Shown here: positions 15,245 through 23,825 of the stretch, piece after piece
How positions within the stretch are numbered: the first letter of the stretch is position 1
Layout of the letters: every line of letters begins with the position of its first letter
NCBI RefSeq assembly: GCF_016009175.1
Contig: NZ_JADUCM010000044.1
Coordinates: forward strand, 1-39,193
Origin: Pseudomonas alkylphenolica
GTDB lineage: Bacteria > Pseudomonadota > Gammaproteobacteria > Pseudomonadales > Pseudomonadaceae
Direction: 5' to 3'
Length of the DNA: 39,193 bases
Translations under genes and position numbers: made by a program
The notes under the pieces: generated by a model
The model's input: the letters and a program-made list of their open reading frames with translations, nothing else
Database searches by the model: none
Told to the model about the DNA's origin: nothing

Positions 15245-17392
15245 TCAGACGCGGAACTGATCCATCAAGCCCTGCTGCTGGTTGGCCAGGCTGTTGAGCG
15301 ACTGGCTGACCCGCGCCGACTCGTTGGCCTGGCCCGAGAGCGACTCGGTCACGTCGCGAATGGTGGCGACGTTGTTGTTGATCTCTTCGGCCACGGCGCT
15401 TTGCTCTTCGGCGGCGCTGGCGATCTGCAGGTTCATGTCGCTGATCACGGTGACGGCATCGCCGATCTGCTGCAGTGCGGTTACCGCCTGACCGACTTGC
15501 TCAACGCTGCCCTGGGCCTGGCGATGGCTGCTGTCCATGGCGCCCACCACCTCGCGGGTTCCGGCCTGCAGATGCTCGATGACCTGACGGGTTTCTTCCA
15601 CCGACTCCTGGGTTCGGCGGGCGAGGTTGCGTACTTCATCGGCCACCACGGCAAAACCTCGGCCCGCTTCACCGGCGCGGGCGGCTTCAATGGCGGCGTT
15701 GAGCGCCAGCAGGTTGGTCTGTTCGGCGATGGAGCGGATCACTTCAAGTACCGAACCGATTTTCTCGCTGTTCTCGGCCAGGCCTTCGACCTGGGTCATC
15801 GCGGTATTCATGTCGGCGGCCAGGGTATCGATGCTGGCGGTGGTGCGGTCGATTACCGCCAGGCCCTGGCGCGTGGCCTGGTCGGCGTCGCGGGCGGCCT
15901 GGGCAGCTTGCGCGGCACTTCGAGCCACATCCTGGGCGGTGGCACTCATCTCGTGCGAGGCTGTTGCCACCTGGTCTACCTGGCGGTACTGCTGCTCCAT
16001 GCCGGCACTGGTCTGGCTGGCAATCGCCGAGGATTGGTCAGCGGTGTCGCGCGCCGCCTGCACCGAGCGTTTGACCTCGGCAATGGTCGGCTGCAGCTTG
16101 TCGAGGAAGCGGTTGAACCAGCCGGCCAGTTCACCGAGCTCATCGCGTTTGTCGTATTGCAGGCGGCGGGTCAGGTCACCTTCACCACTGGCAATGTCCT
16201 TGAGCATGGCGGCGACGCTGAGAATCGGCCGGGTCACGGTGCGGGCCATCAGCCAGATCAACAGCAGGCCGACAATGGCGGCCAGGCCACCCAGGCCCAG
16301 TTCGATCAGGGTGCCGCTGGTGCTGCGTTGGTCGAGCTCCTGTTTCAGGGCGTCGGCCGGGCCGGTGAGGGCGCTTTCCGGCACATCGAGCAACACGCCC
16401 CAGGATTTGCCCCCGGGAATCGGGGTAAAGGAGGCCAGCACTTTCAGGCGCTGTTCGTGATGGATGCTGTGCAGTGGCGTGCTGTCGGCCAACAGACGGA
16501 TCAGTTCGGCACCTTTTTCTGTGTCGACCTGGTCAAACCGCTTGGCCAGTTTGCTGGCGTCCGCGCTGTAACCGGCGAGCAAGCCCGCGGGGCTGAGGAT
16601 GCTGACTTGCGTCTGGCCCTGGTACAGGTTGCGGCTGGCTTGCTGGCTCAGGGCCTGCAGGCTGTTCAGGTTGATGTCCACCGACAGCGTGGCCACCACT
16701 TTGTCGGCGACCATCAGCGGGAAGGCGATGCTGGTCATCAGCACTTGCTGGCCATTGATCTCGTAAAAGTACGGCTCGATCACACAGACCTTGCGCGTGC
16801 TGCGTGGGCACATCGACCAGGTGTTGGCAGGCTCGCCGCTAGGGCCTACGCTGGTGTCGGCCAGGTCGCGCTCCGGCAGGGTCATGGAGGTCAGTTGACC
16901 GGGTGTAGGTTGCGACCAATACAGGGAGAAGCGGCCTTTTTCGTTGCTGCCCAGCTTTTCCTGGTTGGCGAACAGTTCGTCCTTGTTGTCCAGCGCGTTG
17001 GGCTCGAACACCAGCGACAGACCGAGCAGGTCGGGGTTGGCCTGCAATGCCGAATACACCTGGCGGGTCAGGTCTTCGCGCAGATCGAAGGCGTCGATGA
17101 AGCGCTTTTCAGCCTGTTCGCGCAAAAACAGCACCTGACGGGAAAAGCCTGCGCCGTATTGGTAGGCGTCCATGAACTGGCGGCGAATGCTCAACGCCTG
17201 GACTTCGCCCTGGGACTCGATGCGTTGCTGGGCCGCCTCGGTGAGCATTTGCGTGCTGCTGGCCTTGACCAGCTCTGAGCTATGCTCCATGCGGTACAAC
17301 GAGAGGCCGACCAGCAGGGTTACGATGCTGGCCAGGCACAGCCCGGCCAGCAGGGTGATCTTCCACTGAATGGAAAGTTGTCTGAACGACAT
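15245..17392 (-). CDS. Methyl-accepting chemotaxis protein, dCache type (TlpQ/McpU-like)
   Basis: A 715-residue chemoreceptor. TM1 lies near residues 12-30; a large periplasmic double-Cache ligand domain spans about 32-340; TM2 is near 345-365 (LGLGGLAAIVGLLLIWLMA); then HAMP (RTVTRPILSVAAMLKDIASG) and the cytoplasmic signalling rod. The hairpin tip motif is EQTNLLALNAAIEAARAGE...GRGFAVVADEVRNLARRT, near 555-600. There is no CheR-binding pentapeptide at the end (MDQFRV). Length and neighbours match, from memory, P. aeruginosa PA2654 (TlpQ) and P. putida McpU, which sense histamine and polyamines. In PAO1 it sits beside the PA2653 transporter and BqsRS, and related genes are in this window too. 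A FliA promoter lies 40 bases upstream. Confidence 0.9.
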   Translation of the reverse strand: MSFRQLSIQWKITLLAGLCLASIVTLLVGLSLYRMEHSSELVKASSTQMLTEAAQQRIESQGEVQALSIRRQFMDAYQYGAGFSRQVLFLREQAEKRFIDAFDLREDLTRQVYSALQANPDLLGLSLVFEPNALDNKDELFANQEKLGSNEKGRFSLYWSQPTPGQLTSMTLPERDLADTSVGPSGEPANTWSMCPRSTRKVCVIEPYFYEINGQQVLMTSIAFPLMVADKVVATLSVDINLNSLQALSQQASRNLYQGQTQVSILSPAGLLAGYSADASKLAKRFDQVDTEKGAELIRLLADSTPLHSIHHEQRLKVLASFTPIPGGKSWGVLLDVPESALTGPADALKQELDQRSTSGTLIELGLGGLAAIVGLLLIWLMARTVTRPILSVAAMLKDIASGEGDLTRRLQYDKRDELGELAGWFNRFLDKLQPTIAEVKRSVQAARDTADQSSAIASQTSAGMEQQYRQVDQVATASHEMSATAQDVARSAAQAAQAARDADQATRQGLAVIDRTTASIDTLAADMNTAMTQVEGLAENSEKIGSVLEVIRSIAEQTNLLALNAAIEAARAGEAGRGFAVVADEVRNLARRTQESVEETRQVIEHLQAGTREVVGAMDSSHRQAQGSVEQVGQAVTALQQIGDAVTVISDMNLQIASAAEEQSAVAEEINNNVATIRDVTESLSGQANESARVSQSLNSLANQQQGLMDQFRV

Positions 17393-17431
17393 GGCGAAGT
17401 CCTTTGATCTGAAAGTCTGAGGCTGTCGAGC

Positions 17432-17458
17432 GTATCGGCGGCAAAGCGGCGTTCTTTA
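17432..17458 (-). promoter_or_regulatory. Sigma28 (FliA) promoter of the chemoreceptor
   Basis: On the minus strand TAAA (17455-17458), exactly 15 bases, then GCCGATAC (17432-17439) matches the FliA consensus TAAA-N15-GCCGATAA at all but the last base. Transcription would begin near 17425, about 33 bases before the start codon. It places the receptor in the late flagellar/chemotaxis regulon. Confidence 0.8.
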
Positions 17459-17660
17459 CTAAAAAAACTTATTTCAAAGGATTTATTTCGGTTGATTTAG
17501 AGCGCTTTTTTGCAGAATGCCGCACCCCGTGCTTTGACAAGCAAGGGGGTCTGCTTCAGAGTGTGCGCCCCCATAAAAATTACCTGTCGTTCGGCCTCTG
17601 CTTGCGGGCAGTCTGTCGCCGATGCGGTCGCTTTTTGTCTGGTTTTTAGAGGTCACAGGA

Positions 17661-18980
17661 ATGAATGCAGTAATTGCCGCGGTCGGCATCATGCTGATAC
17701 TGAGTCTGTCCCGCGTGCATGTGGTGATCGCCCTGATCGTCGGTGCACTGGCCGGCGGGCTGGTCGGTGGCCTGGGTATCGAGGGCACGCTCAAGGCGTT
17801 CAACGGCGGTCTGGGCGGTGGTGCGACGGTTGCGTTGTCGTACGCCTTGCTCGGTGCCTTTGCCGTGGCCATTGCCAAGTCGGGCATGGCCCATGCCCTG
17901 GCGGACCGCGCCCTGGCCATGGTCGACCGCCAGGGGCATGCCGATGGCGGCAAGGTCAAATGGCTGCTGATCGGCCTGTTGCTGGTGGTGGCGATTTCTT
18001 CGCAGAACATCCTGCCGATCCACATCGCCTTCATTCCGCTGCTGGTGCCGCCGCTGCTTTATGTGCTGACCAAGCTGAACATTGACCGCCGGCTGGTGGC
18101 CTGTGTGATGACCTTTGGCCTGATCACGCCGTACATGTTCTTGCCGGTGGGGTTTGGCAACATTTTCCTCAACGAGATTCTGCTGGCCAACGTCAGCCGT
18201 AGCGGGGTGGATGTCAGTGGCGTCAACGTCACTCACGCCATGGCCATTCCGGCTGCCGGCATGCTCTTCGGTCTGCTGGTGGCGGTGTTTTTCAGCTACC
18301 GGAAAAAGCGGGTCTACAACCTGGAAAAGATCGAGCAGGTCGAGCAGGTCGCGGTGCGCTACAACCCGCTGACACTGATGGTCGCCGGTGTCGCGGTAGC
18401 GGCGGCGTTCATTATTCAGCTGTGGCTGGACTCGATGATCATCGGCGCCATGGCCGGGTTTCTGATTTTTTCGGTCTCCGGCATCGTGCGCTGGAAGGAA
18501 ACCGATGACCTGTTCACCGAAGGCATGAAGATGATGGCCATGATTGGCTTCATCATGATCGCCGCCTCGGGTTTTGCCGAAGTGATGAAGGCCACCGGCG
18601 AGGTCAAGAACCTGGTCGAGGTCTCGGCTACCTGGATCGGCCACAGCAAGGGCGTCGGTGCACTGTTGATGCTGCTGGTCGGGTTGCTGGTGACCATGGG
18701 CATCGGCTCGTCGTTTTCCACCGTGCCGATTCTTGCCGCGATTTTCGTGCCGCTGTGCGTGCAACTGGGCTTCGATCCGGTGGCCACCGTGTGCATCGTC
18801 GGCACGGCCGGCGCGCTGGGGGATGCGGGTTCACCGGCTTCGGATTCGACCCTGGGCCCGACCTCGGGGTTGAACGTGGATGGTCAGCACCACCACATCT
18901 GGGACACCGTGGTACCGACATTCATCCATTACAACTTGCCGTTGCTGGCCTTTGGCTGGTTGGCGGCGATGACGCTGTAG
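17661..18980 (+). CDS. Na+/H+ antiporter-family permease (PA2653/YuiF-like)
   Basis: A 439-residue inner-membrane transporter with about eleven hydrophobic helices. Features include AGGLVGGLGIEGTLKAFNGGLGGGATVALSYALLGAFA near the N-terminus, SSQNILPIHIAFIPLLVPPLL, and the conserved C-terminal GTAGALGDAGSPASDSTLGPTSGLN. These are hallmarks of the Na+/H+ antiporter-family membrane proteins that include Bacillus YuiF, implicated in amino-acid (histidine) uptake. The substrate here is unresolved. I chose the ATG at 17661 (AGAGGTCACAGGA just upstream); a start 13 codons earlier is unlikely. Divergence from the TlpQ/McpU-like receptor suggests both may deal with the same amine or amino acid, an inference. 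Confidence 0.84.
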   Translation: MNAVIAAVGIMLILSLSRVHVVIALIVGALAGGLVGGLGIEGTLKAFNGGLGGGATVALSYALLGAFAVAIAKSGMAHALADRALAMVDRQGHADGGKVKWLLIGLLLVVAISSQNILPIHIAFIPLLVPPLLYVLTKLNIDRRLVACVMTFGLITPYMFLPVGFGNIFLNEILLANVSRSGVDVSGVNVTHAMAIPAAGMLFGLLVAVFFSYRKKRVYNLEKIEQVEQVAVRYNPLTLMVAGVAVAAAFIIQLWLDSMIIGAMAGFLIFSVSGIVRWKETDDLFTEGMKMMAMIGFIMIAASGFAEVMKATGEVKNLVEVSATWIGHSKGVGALLMLLVGLLVTMGIGSSFSTVPILAAIFVPLCVQLGFDPVATVCIVGTAGALGDAGSPASDSTLGPTSGLNVDGQHHHIWDTVVPTFIHYNLPLLAFGWLAAMTL

Positions 18981-18992
18981 CGCGTGAGAAGG

Positions 18993-19019
18993 CGGGGTTG
19001 AGCGCAAGGCTCAGCCCCG
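18993..19019. terminator. Stem-loop between convergent genes
   Basis: CGGGGTTGAGC (18993-19003) pairs with GCTCAGCCCCG (19009-19019), eleven pairs with one G-U, loop of five. It overlaps the fecR stop and lies just after the permease stop; probably a bidirectional terminator, without a clear T-run. Confidence 0.55.
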
Positions 19020-20027
19020 TGCCGGCGGTGGCGAAATGCGGTTGAGGAGCATGCTGCCGTCTTTGCTGCGGGTCAGGTAGACCGGCAGGACCTTGGGCAG
19101 GTTGCTGACCAGGCGGTTGATCTGGCGGGTGTCGTAGATACCGCTGATGCGAATGCTGCCGGTGCTTTCGTCGGCCAATACCAGCGGGTGTTCGAGGTAG
19201 CGGTTGATCTGTGGCAGGGCCTGGGCGAGGCTCAGGTTGTCGAGGATCAGTTTGCCGTTGCGCCACGCCAGGCTGTTGTCGTGGGCGTAGGTCTGGTTCA
19301 GGCGCGGTTCGAAGTCGCCGGCCTGGTAGCTGGCCTGCATGCCCGGGCCAAGGCGGTACCCTCCCTCGACGCTGGTGCTGCTGTTGCTGCTCACCAGTAC
19401 CGAGCCTCCCACCAGGGTGACCTTGACCTGGTCTTCATACTTCCACACGTTGAACTGGGTGCCGGTGACCCGGGTCTGGCCTTGGGCGGCGTGGACGATG
19501 AACGGGTGCTGGCTGTCGTGGTGGACGCTGAAAAACGCCTCGCCCTTGATCAGGGTGACCCGGCGCTCGTCCTTGTAATTGGTGAAACGCAGCTCAGTGC
19601 CCAGGTTCAACTCGACCTGGCTACCGTCGCCAAGGACCACGCGGCTGATCGCGTCAGTGCTCTCTACGTGCTGGTAGCTGTTGGGCAGCCAGCCCTGTTC
19701 CCAGCCGATCCAGCCACCCACCGGCAAGGCCACCAGGGCAACGGCGGCCGCCGAGGCATAGTGACGCCAGGTACTGCGGCGGCGCGGGGCGAGGGGCAGG
19801 TTGATGACGTTGCCGGGTACCGTGTCACGCGGCAGGTGATCGGCGGTGTGCCAGATCTCCAGCATGGCCTGGTATTCCCGGGCATGCACAGGGTCCGCTG
19901 CCAGCCATTGCTCGAAGGCCAGACGTTCATCTGCGGTGCAGTCCTCAGCCTGCAAACGCAGGCACCAATGCGCGGCGGCATCGGTGATGGCATCGTATTC
20001 GTCGGCGCTGTGGCTGGTGTGGTTCAT
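19011..20027 (-). CDS. Orphan FecR-family regulator
   Basis: A 338-residue FecR protein of full length. It has an N-terminal DUF4880-type segment (EYDAITDAAAHWCLRLQAEDCTADERLAFEQWLAADPVHAREYQ), one hydrophobic segment near 90-112 (ASAAAVALVALPVGGWIGW), the periplasmic FecR domain (LGDGSQVELNLGTELRFTNY, KGEAFFSVHHDS, GTQFNVWKYEDQVKVTLVGG), and a C-terminal STN-like region (SLAQALPQINRYLEHPLVL, RISGIYDTRQI). Unlike the other two fecR genes here it has no sigma gene upstream and no receptor downstream, so its partners must be elsewhere or lost. The ATG start follows GGGAG. An imperfect Fur-like site lies about 55 bases upstream. Confidence 0.88.
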   Translation of the reverse strand: MNHTSHSADEYDAITDAAAHWCLRLQAEDCTADERLAFEQWLAADPVHAREYQAMLEIWHTADHLPRDTVPGNVINLPLAPRRRSTWRHYASAAAVALVALPVGGWIGWEQGWLPNSYQHVESTDAISRVVLGDGSQVELNLGTELRFTNYKDERRVTLIKGEAFFSVHHDSQHPFIVHAAQGQTRVTGTQFNVWKYEDQVKVTLVGGSVLVSSNSSTSVEGGYRLGPGMQASYQAGDFEPRLNQTYAHDNSLAWRNGKLILDNLSLAQALPQINRYLEHPLVLADESTGSIRISGIYDTRQINRLVSNLPKVLPVYLTRSKDGSMLLNRISPPPARG

Positions 20028-20081
20028 CGAGACTCCCGGTTTTGCCCATTCTACCCTTGAGCGTAGGCGGCGAGAACCCGA

Positions 20082-20107
20082 GATAATGGCGAATGACTAT
20101 CAGTTGT
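20082..20107 (-). promoter_or_regulatory. Possible Fur box upstream of the orphan fecR
   Basis: GATAATGGCGAATGACTATC (20082-20101) resembles the hexamer-array form of the Fur consensus GATAATGATAATCATTATC, with one extra base. Next to it GTAAG-TTTT-CTTAC (20106-20119) is a small inverted repeat. The gap to the acyl-CoA dehydrogenase holds no gene, only this and a weak hairpin at 20155-20179. Confidence 0.4.
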
Positions 20108-20210
20108 AAGTTTTCTTACCGTGAAAAGTGCAGTAAAAGCACTGAATTCGCAGCCATGCCCCGTTTTTAGCAGGGCATGACGGCGGGTCTCAGTGCCGAC
20201 TGACGGTATT

Positions 20211-21980
20211 TCAGAACTGCTCGGCGTCAAGACTGAACAGCGAGCCACTACCGGCACGGATGCTGGCCTGCAGCGACAGGGTGCGTGGCAACAGACGGGC
20301 ATAGAAGAACGCGGCGCTGGCACGTTTGGCCCCGTAGAACGCCGGGTCGTCAGCCAGTTGCTGTTCGGCGACCTGGTCCATGCGTGCCCACATATAGGCG
20401 TAGGCCACATAGCCAAACACCTGCAGGTATTCCACTGAAGCGGCACCGATGGCATTGGCGTCTTCGGCAGCTTGGGCGCACAACCACTGGCTGAGGCTTT
20501 CCAGTTCGGCGGTGGCGTCGAGCAGGGCCTGCGCGTAAGGCGTACCGTGCGCACAGAAACTGCGAATTTCGCCGGTGAACTCGGCCAGGGCCTTGCCACC
20601 GTCAGCCACCACTTTGCGCCCGAGCAGGTCCAGGGCCTGAATACCGTTGGTGCCTTCGTAGATCTGGGCAATGCGCACATCGCGCACCAGTTGTTCCTGG
20701 CCCCATTCGCGAATGTAACCGTGGCCGCCGAACACCTGCTGGCCGAGCACGCAGCTTTCCAGGCCGTTGTCGGTAAAGAACGCTTTGGCCACCGGGGTCA
20801 GCAGGGCTACCTGGCGCTGCGCGGCAGCTTGTTCCTCAGCATCCTCGGCGTACTTGGCGATGTCCAGCTGCTGGCCGACATAGGTCGCGAACGCCCGGCC
20901 ACCTTCGGTCAGGGCGCGCATGGTCAGCAGCATGCGCCGCACATCGGGGTGAACGATGATCGGGTCGGCAATTTTCTCACGGGATTGCGCGCCAGTGGCG
21001 GCGCGGCTTTGCAGGCGATCCTGGGCGTAGCGCGCCGCATTCTGGTACGACGCTTCGGCGCAACCGATTCCCTGGATGCCGATGGACAGGCGCTCGTAGT
21101 TCATCATGGTGAACATCGCCGCCAGGCCGCGATTCGGCTCGCCGATCAGGTAGCCGGTGGCGTCGTCGAAGTTCATCACACAGGTGGCCGAGGCCTTGAT
21201 GCCCATTTTGTGTTCCAGCGAGCCGCAGTGCGCCGGGTTGCGCGCGCCCAGGCTGCCATCGGCATTGACCAGGAACTTGGGCACCAGGAACAGCGAGATG
21301 CCCTTGGGCCCGGCCGGAGCATCGGGTAGCTTGGCCAGTACCAGGTGGATGATGTTGTCGGTCAGGTCCTGCTCGCCGCCGGTGATGAAAATCTTCGTAC
21401 CGCTGATGCGGTAACTGCCATCGGCATCGGGTTCGGCCTTGGTCCGGATGATCCCGAGGTCGGTGCCGGCATGCGGCTCGGTCAGGCACATGGTGCCGGC
21501 CCACTCGCCGCTGTACAGCGGCGGCAGGTAGGTGGCCTTGAGGTCGTCGCTGGCGTGGGCGTCGAGGGCCAGGCAGCAACCGGCGCTCAGGGCCGAGTAC
21601 AGGCTGAAACTGCAGTTGGCGGCATAGAGCATTTCTTCAAACTGCACCGCGAGCATTTTCGGCATGCCCAGGCCGCCGTGCTCGGGGTTGCCGGCAAGGC
21701 CGACCCAGCCGCCTTCACGGTAGGTCTGCCAGGCTTCGGCAAAACCGTCCGGTGTGCGCACTTCACCGGCATCGAACACCACGCCTTGCTCATCGCCGCT
21801 GCGGTTGAGCGGGGCGATCAACTGACCGGTGATTTTCGCCGCTTCTTCCAGAATGGCATCGGCAGTGTCGGCATCCACCCGTTCGGCCAGGGCCGGAAGC
21901 CGTGCCCAGAGCGCCGGGCCCTGGAACACTTCATGAAGGACAAAGCGCATGTCGCGCAGCGGAGCATTGAATTCAGGCAT
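20211..21980 (-). CDS. Acyl-CoA dehydrogenase (DmdC-like, with C-terminal extension)
   Basis: A 589-residue FAD enzyme that introduces the alpha-beta double bond into an acyl-CoA. The N-terminal helical domain is followed by the middle beta-domain (CLTEPHAGTDLGIIRTKAEPDADGSYRISGTKIFITGGE) and the C-terminal helical domain. The catalytic base region IYEGTNGIQALDL places Glu442 in the usual position; the flavin-region motif is QVFGGHGYIREWG. At nearly 600 residues it belongs to the long subgroup with an extra acetyl-CoA-dehydrogenase-like C-terminal domain, as in DmdC. It lies 23 bases downstream of an acyl-CoA ligase on the same strand, so the pair probably activates and desaturates one acid substrate. 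Chain length is unknown. Confidence 0.9.
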   Translation of the reverse strand: MPEFNAPLRDMRFVLHEVFQGPALWARLPALAERVDADTADAILEEAAKITGQLIAPLNRSGDEQGVVFDAGEVRTPDGFAEAWQTYREGGWVGLAGNPEHGGLGMPKMLAVQFEEMLYAANCSFSLYSALSAGCCLALDAHASDDLKATYLPPLYSGEWAGTMCLTEPHAGTDLGIIRTKAEPDADGSYRISGTKIFITGGEQDLTDNIIHLVLAKLPDAPAGPKGISLFLVPKFLVNADGSLGARNPAHCGSLEHKMGIKASATCVMNFDDATGYLIGEPNRGLAAMFTMMNYERLSIGIQGIGCAEASYQNAARYAQDRLQSRAATGAQSREKIADPIIVHPDVRRMLLTMRALTEGGRAFATYVGQQLDIAKYAEDAEEQAAAQRQVALLTPVAKAFFTDNGLESCVLGQQVFGGHGYIREWGQEQLVRDVRIAQIYEGTNGIQALDLLGRKVVADGGKALAEFTGEIRSFCAHGTPYAQALLDATAELESLSQWLCAQAAEDANAIGAASVEYLQVFGYVAYAYMWARMDQVAEQQLADDPAFYGAKRASAAFFYARLLPRTLSLQASIRAGSGSLFSLDAEQF

Positions 21981-22003
21981 GGAGTTCTCGCTGTCAAAAG
22001 GGA

Positions 22004-23626
22004 TCAGAGCGCCTTGGCCCAGTCACGCAACAGGTACTTCTGGATCTTGCCGGTAGAGGTTTTCGGCAGCTCGCTGAAAACCACAGTCTTCGGCAGCTTG
22101 AAGCCGGCCAGGTGCTCGCGGCAGAAACTGATGATGTCGCTGTCGCGGGTCTGTTCAAAGCCGGCCTTGAGGGTGATGTAGGCGCAAGGGGTTTCGCCCC
22201 ATTTTTCGTCAGGGCGGGCGACTACCGCCGCTTCGAGCACGGCAGGGTGCTTGTAGAGGGTGTCTTCGACTTCGATGGTGGAGATGTTTTCGCCGCCGGA
22301 GATGATGATGTCCTTCAGGCGGTCTTTGATTTCCACATAGCCATCGGCATGCCATACCGCCAGGTCGCCGGTATGGAACCAGCCGCCACGGAAGGCTTCG
22401 GCGGTGGCTTCAGGGTTTTTCAGGTAGCCCTTCATCACCGTGTTGCCGCGCATGAAGATTTCACCCAGGGTATTGCCGTCGCGTTGCACCGGCTCCAGGG
22501 TCTGCGGGTCTGCGACCATCAGGCCTTCGAGGGTCGGGTAGCGCACGCCCTGGCGTGATTTGATCCGCGCACGCTCAGCCAGCGGTTGCTCGTCCCACTC
22601 GGCGTGCCAGGCACAGACGGTCACCGGACCATAGACTTCGGTCAGGCCGTAAACGTGGGTGACCTTGATGCCCATTTCTTCCACGGCCCCAATCACCTTG
22701 GCCGGTGGTGCTGCGCCGGCCACCATGGCGTTGACCGGGTGATCGATGGCGGCCTTGGCCGACTCGGGCATGTTGATCAGGGCATTGAGGACAATCGGCG
22801 CACCGCACAGGTGGCTGACCTGATGTTCTCGGATCAGGGTAAGGATTTTTTGCGGGTCGACCCGGCGCAGGAACACATGGGTGCCGGCCAGCGCGGTAAC
22901 GGTCCAGGGGTAGCACCAGCCGTTGCAATGGAACATCGGCAGGGTCCACAGGTACACCGGGTGGTTGCCCATGGCCCAGGTCATCTGGTTGCCCAGTGCG
23001 TTCAGGTAGGCGCCGCGGTGGTGATAGACCACGCCCTTGGGGTTGCCGGTGGTGCCGGACGTGTAGTTCAGCGAGATTGCCTGCCACTCGTCTTCAGGCC
23101 ATTGCCAGGCAAACTCGGGGTCGCCTTCAGCGAGAAAGGCCTCGTAGTCGAGGTCACTGACCGCCTGGCCTTCGCCGTATTCGGGATCGTCGACATCGAC
23201 CACCAGCGGCGGGAATTCCATCAGTGCCAGCGCCCCGGCGATGACCTTGTGGAACTCGCGGTCGGTAATCAGCACTTTGGCCTCGCCGTGCTCGAGCATG
23301 AAGGCAATGGCCTCGGCGTCGAGGCGAACGTTCAGGGCATTGAGCACCGCACCGATCATCGGCACACCGAAGTGCGCCTCGAGCATCGCCGGAATGTTCG
23401 GCAGCATCACCGCGACGGTATCGCCCTGACCGATGCCGCGCCCGGCCAGGGCACTGGCCAGGCGGCGGGAGCGTTCATAGGTCTGTTGCCAGTTGCGCCG
23501 GATGGCGCCGTGAATCACCGCCGGGTACTGGCCGTAGACGGCTGCCGTACGTTCGATGAAGCTCAGCGGGCTCAGGGCTTGGTGATTGACAGGGGCGGGC
23601 GCCAGGCCCTGGGAGAAAATCGACAT
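22004..23626 (-). CDS. Fatty acyl-CoA synthetase (AMP-binding family)
   Basis: A 540-residue ligase that converts a free acid to its CoA thioester via an acyl-AMP intermediate. The ATP-binding P-loop is YTSGTTGNPKGVVYHHRG (near 186-204). Further motifs are HVYGLTEVYGP, GWFHTGDLAVWHADGYVEIKDRLKD, IISGGENIS and the C-terminal catalytic Lys region ELPKTSTGKIQKYLLR. Size and sequence fit the medium-chain/3-methylmercaptopropionyl-CoA ligase (DmdB-like) group. It is the first gene of an operon with the acyl-CoA dehydrogenase and is transcribed away from a FixL/FixJ-like two-component pair that may regulate it. The start ATG has only a weak purine-rich site (AGGAAC) upstream. Confidence 0.9.
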   Translation of the reverse strand: MSIFSQGLAPAPVNHQALSPLSFIERTAAVYGQYPAVIHGAIRRNWQQTYERSRRLASALAGRGIGQGDTVAVMLPNIPAMLEAHFGVPMIGAVLNALNVRLDAEAIAFMLEHGEAKVLITDREFHKVIAGALALMEFPPLVVDVDDPEYGEGQAVSDLDYEAFLAEGDPEFAWQWPEDEWQAISLNYTSGTTGNPKGVVYHHRGAYLNALGNQMTWAMGNHPVYLWTLPMFHCNGWCYPWTVTALAGTHVFLRRVDPQKILTLIREHQVSHLCGAPIVLNALINMPESAKAAIDHPVNAMVAGAAPPAKVIGAVEEMGIKVTHVYGLTEVYGPVTVCAWHAEWDEQPLAERARIKSRQGVRYPTLEGLMVADPQTLEPVQRDGNTLGEIFMRGNTVMKGYLKNPEATAEAFRGGWFHTGDLAVWHADGYVEIKDRLKDIIISGGENISTIEVEDTLYKHPAVLEAAVVARPDEKWGETPCAYITLKAGFEQTRDSDIISFCREHLAGFKLPKTVVFSELPKTSTGKIQKYLLRDWAKAL

Positions 23627-23719
23627 GAAATGTTCCTGTGCAGGGGGCGGCCAAAATGGCGTACTGCAACCCCCGGTGGCTGATTGTTAGCTCTGATCAG
23701 GTGTCGTGAAGGGCAAGCC

Positions 23720-23743
23720 TTCGCGTTTGAGTTTTTACGCGAA
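23720..23743. promoter_or_regulatory. Inverted repeat in the divergent promoter region
   Basis: TTCGCGT (23720-23726) and ACGCGAA (23737-23743) are perfect inverted arms separated by ten bases, in the AT-rich gap between the divergent acyl-CoA ligase and sensor kinase genes. It could be an operator for the response regulator encoded at 25628 or a hairpin; only position and symmetry support it. An AT-rich stretch (23760-23800) after it probably holds the kinase promoter. Confidence 0.35.
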
Positions 23744-23825
23744 TCGCCATGTTACTTGGAAGATAGACTATAGCAATATGGTAGAAGTACTATATGCGCC
23801 CCGATGGCATTCTGTGAACGCACCC

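Noticed and set aside
15206..17278. A 690-codon open frame on the plus strand opposite the chemoreceptor
   Set aside because: High-GC antisense shadow: no domain pattern, no ribosome site, while the minus strand encodes a complete chemoreceptor.
17646..18764. A 372-codon His/Gln-rich frame opposite the permease
   Set aside because: Antisense shadow; the plus-strand permease has proper membrane helices and family motifs.
20155..20179. CATGCCC / GGGCATG hairpin as terminator of the acyl-CoA dehydrogenase
   Set aside because: No T-run on the minus strand after the stem; kept only as a note in the Fur-like site entry.
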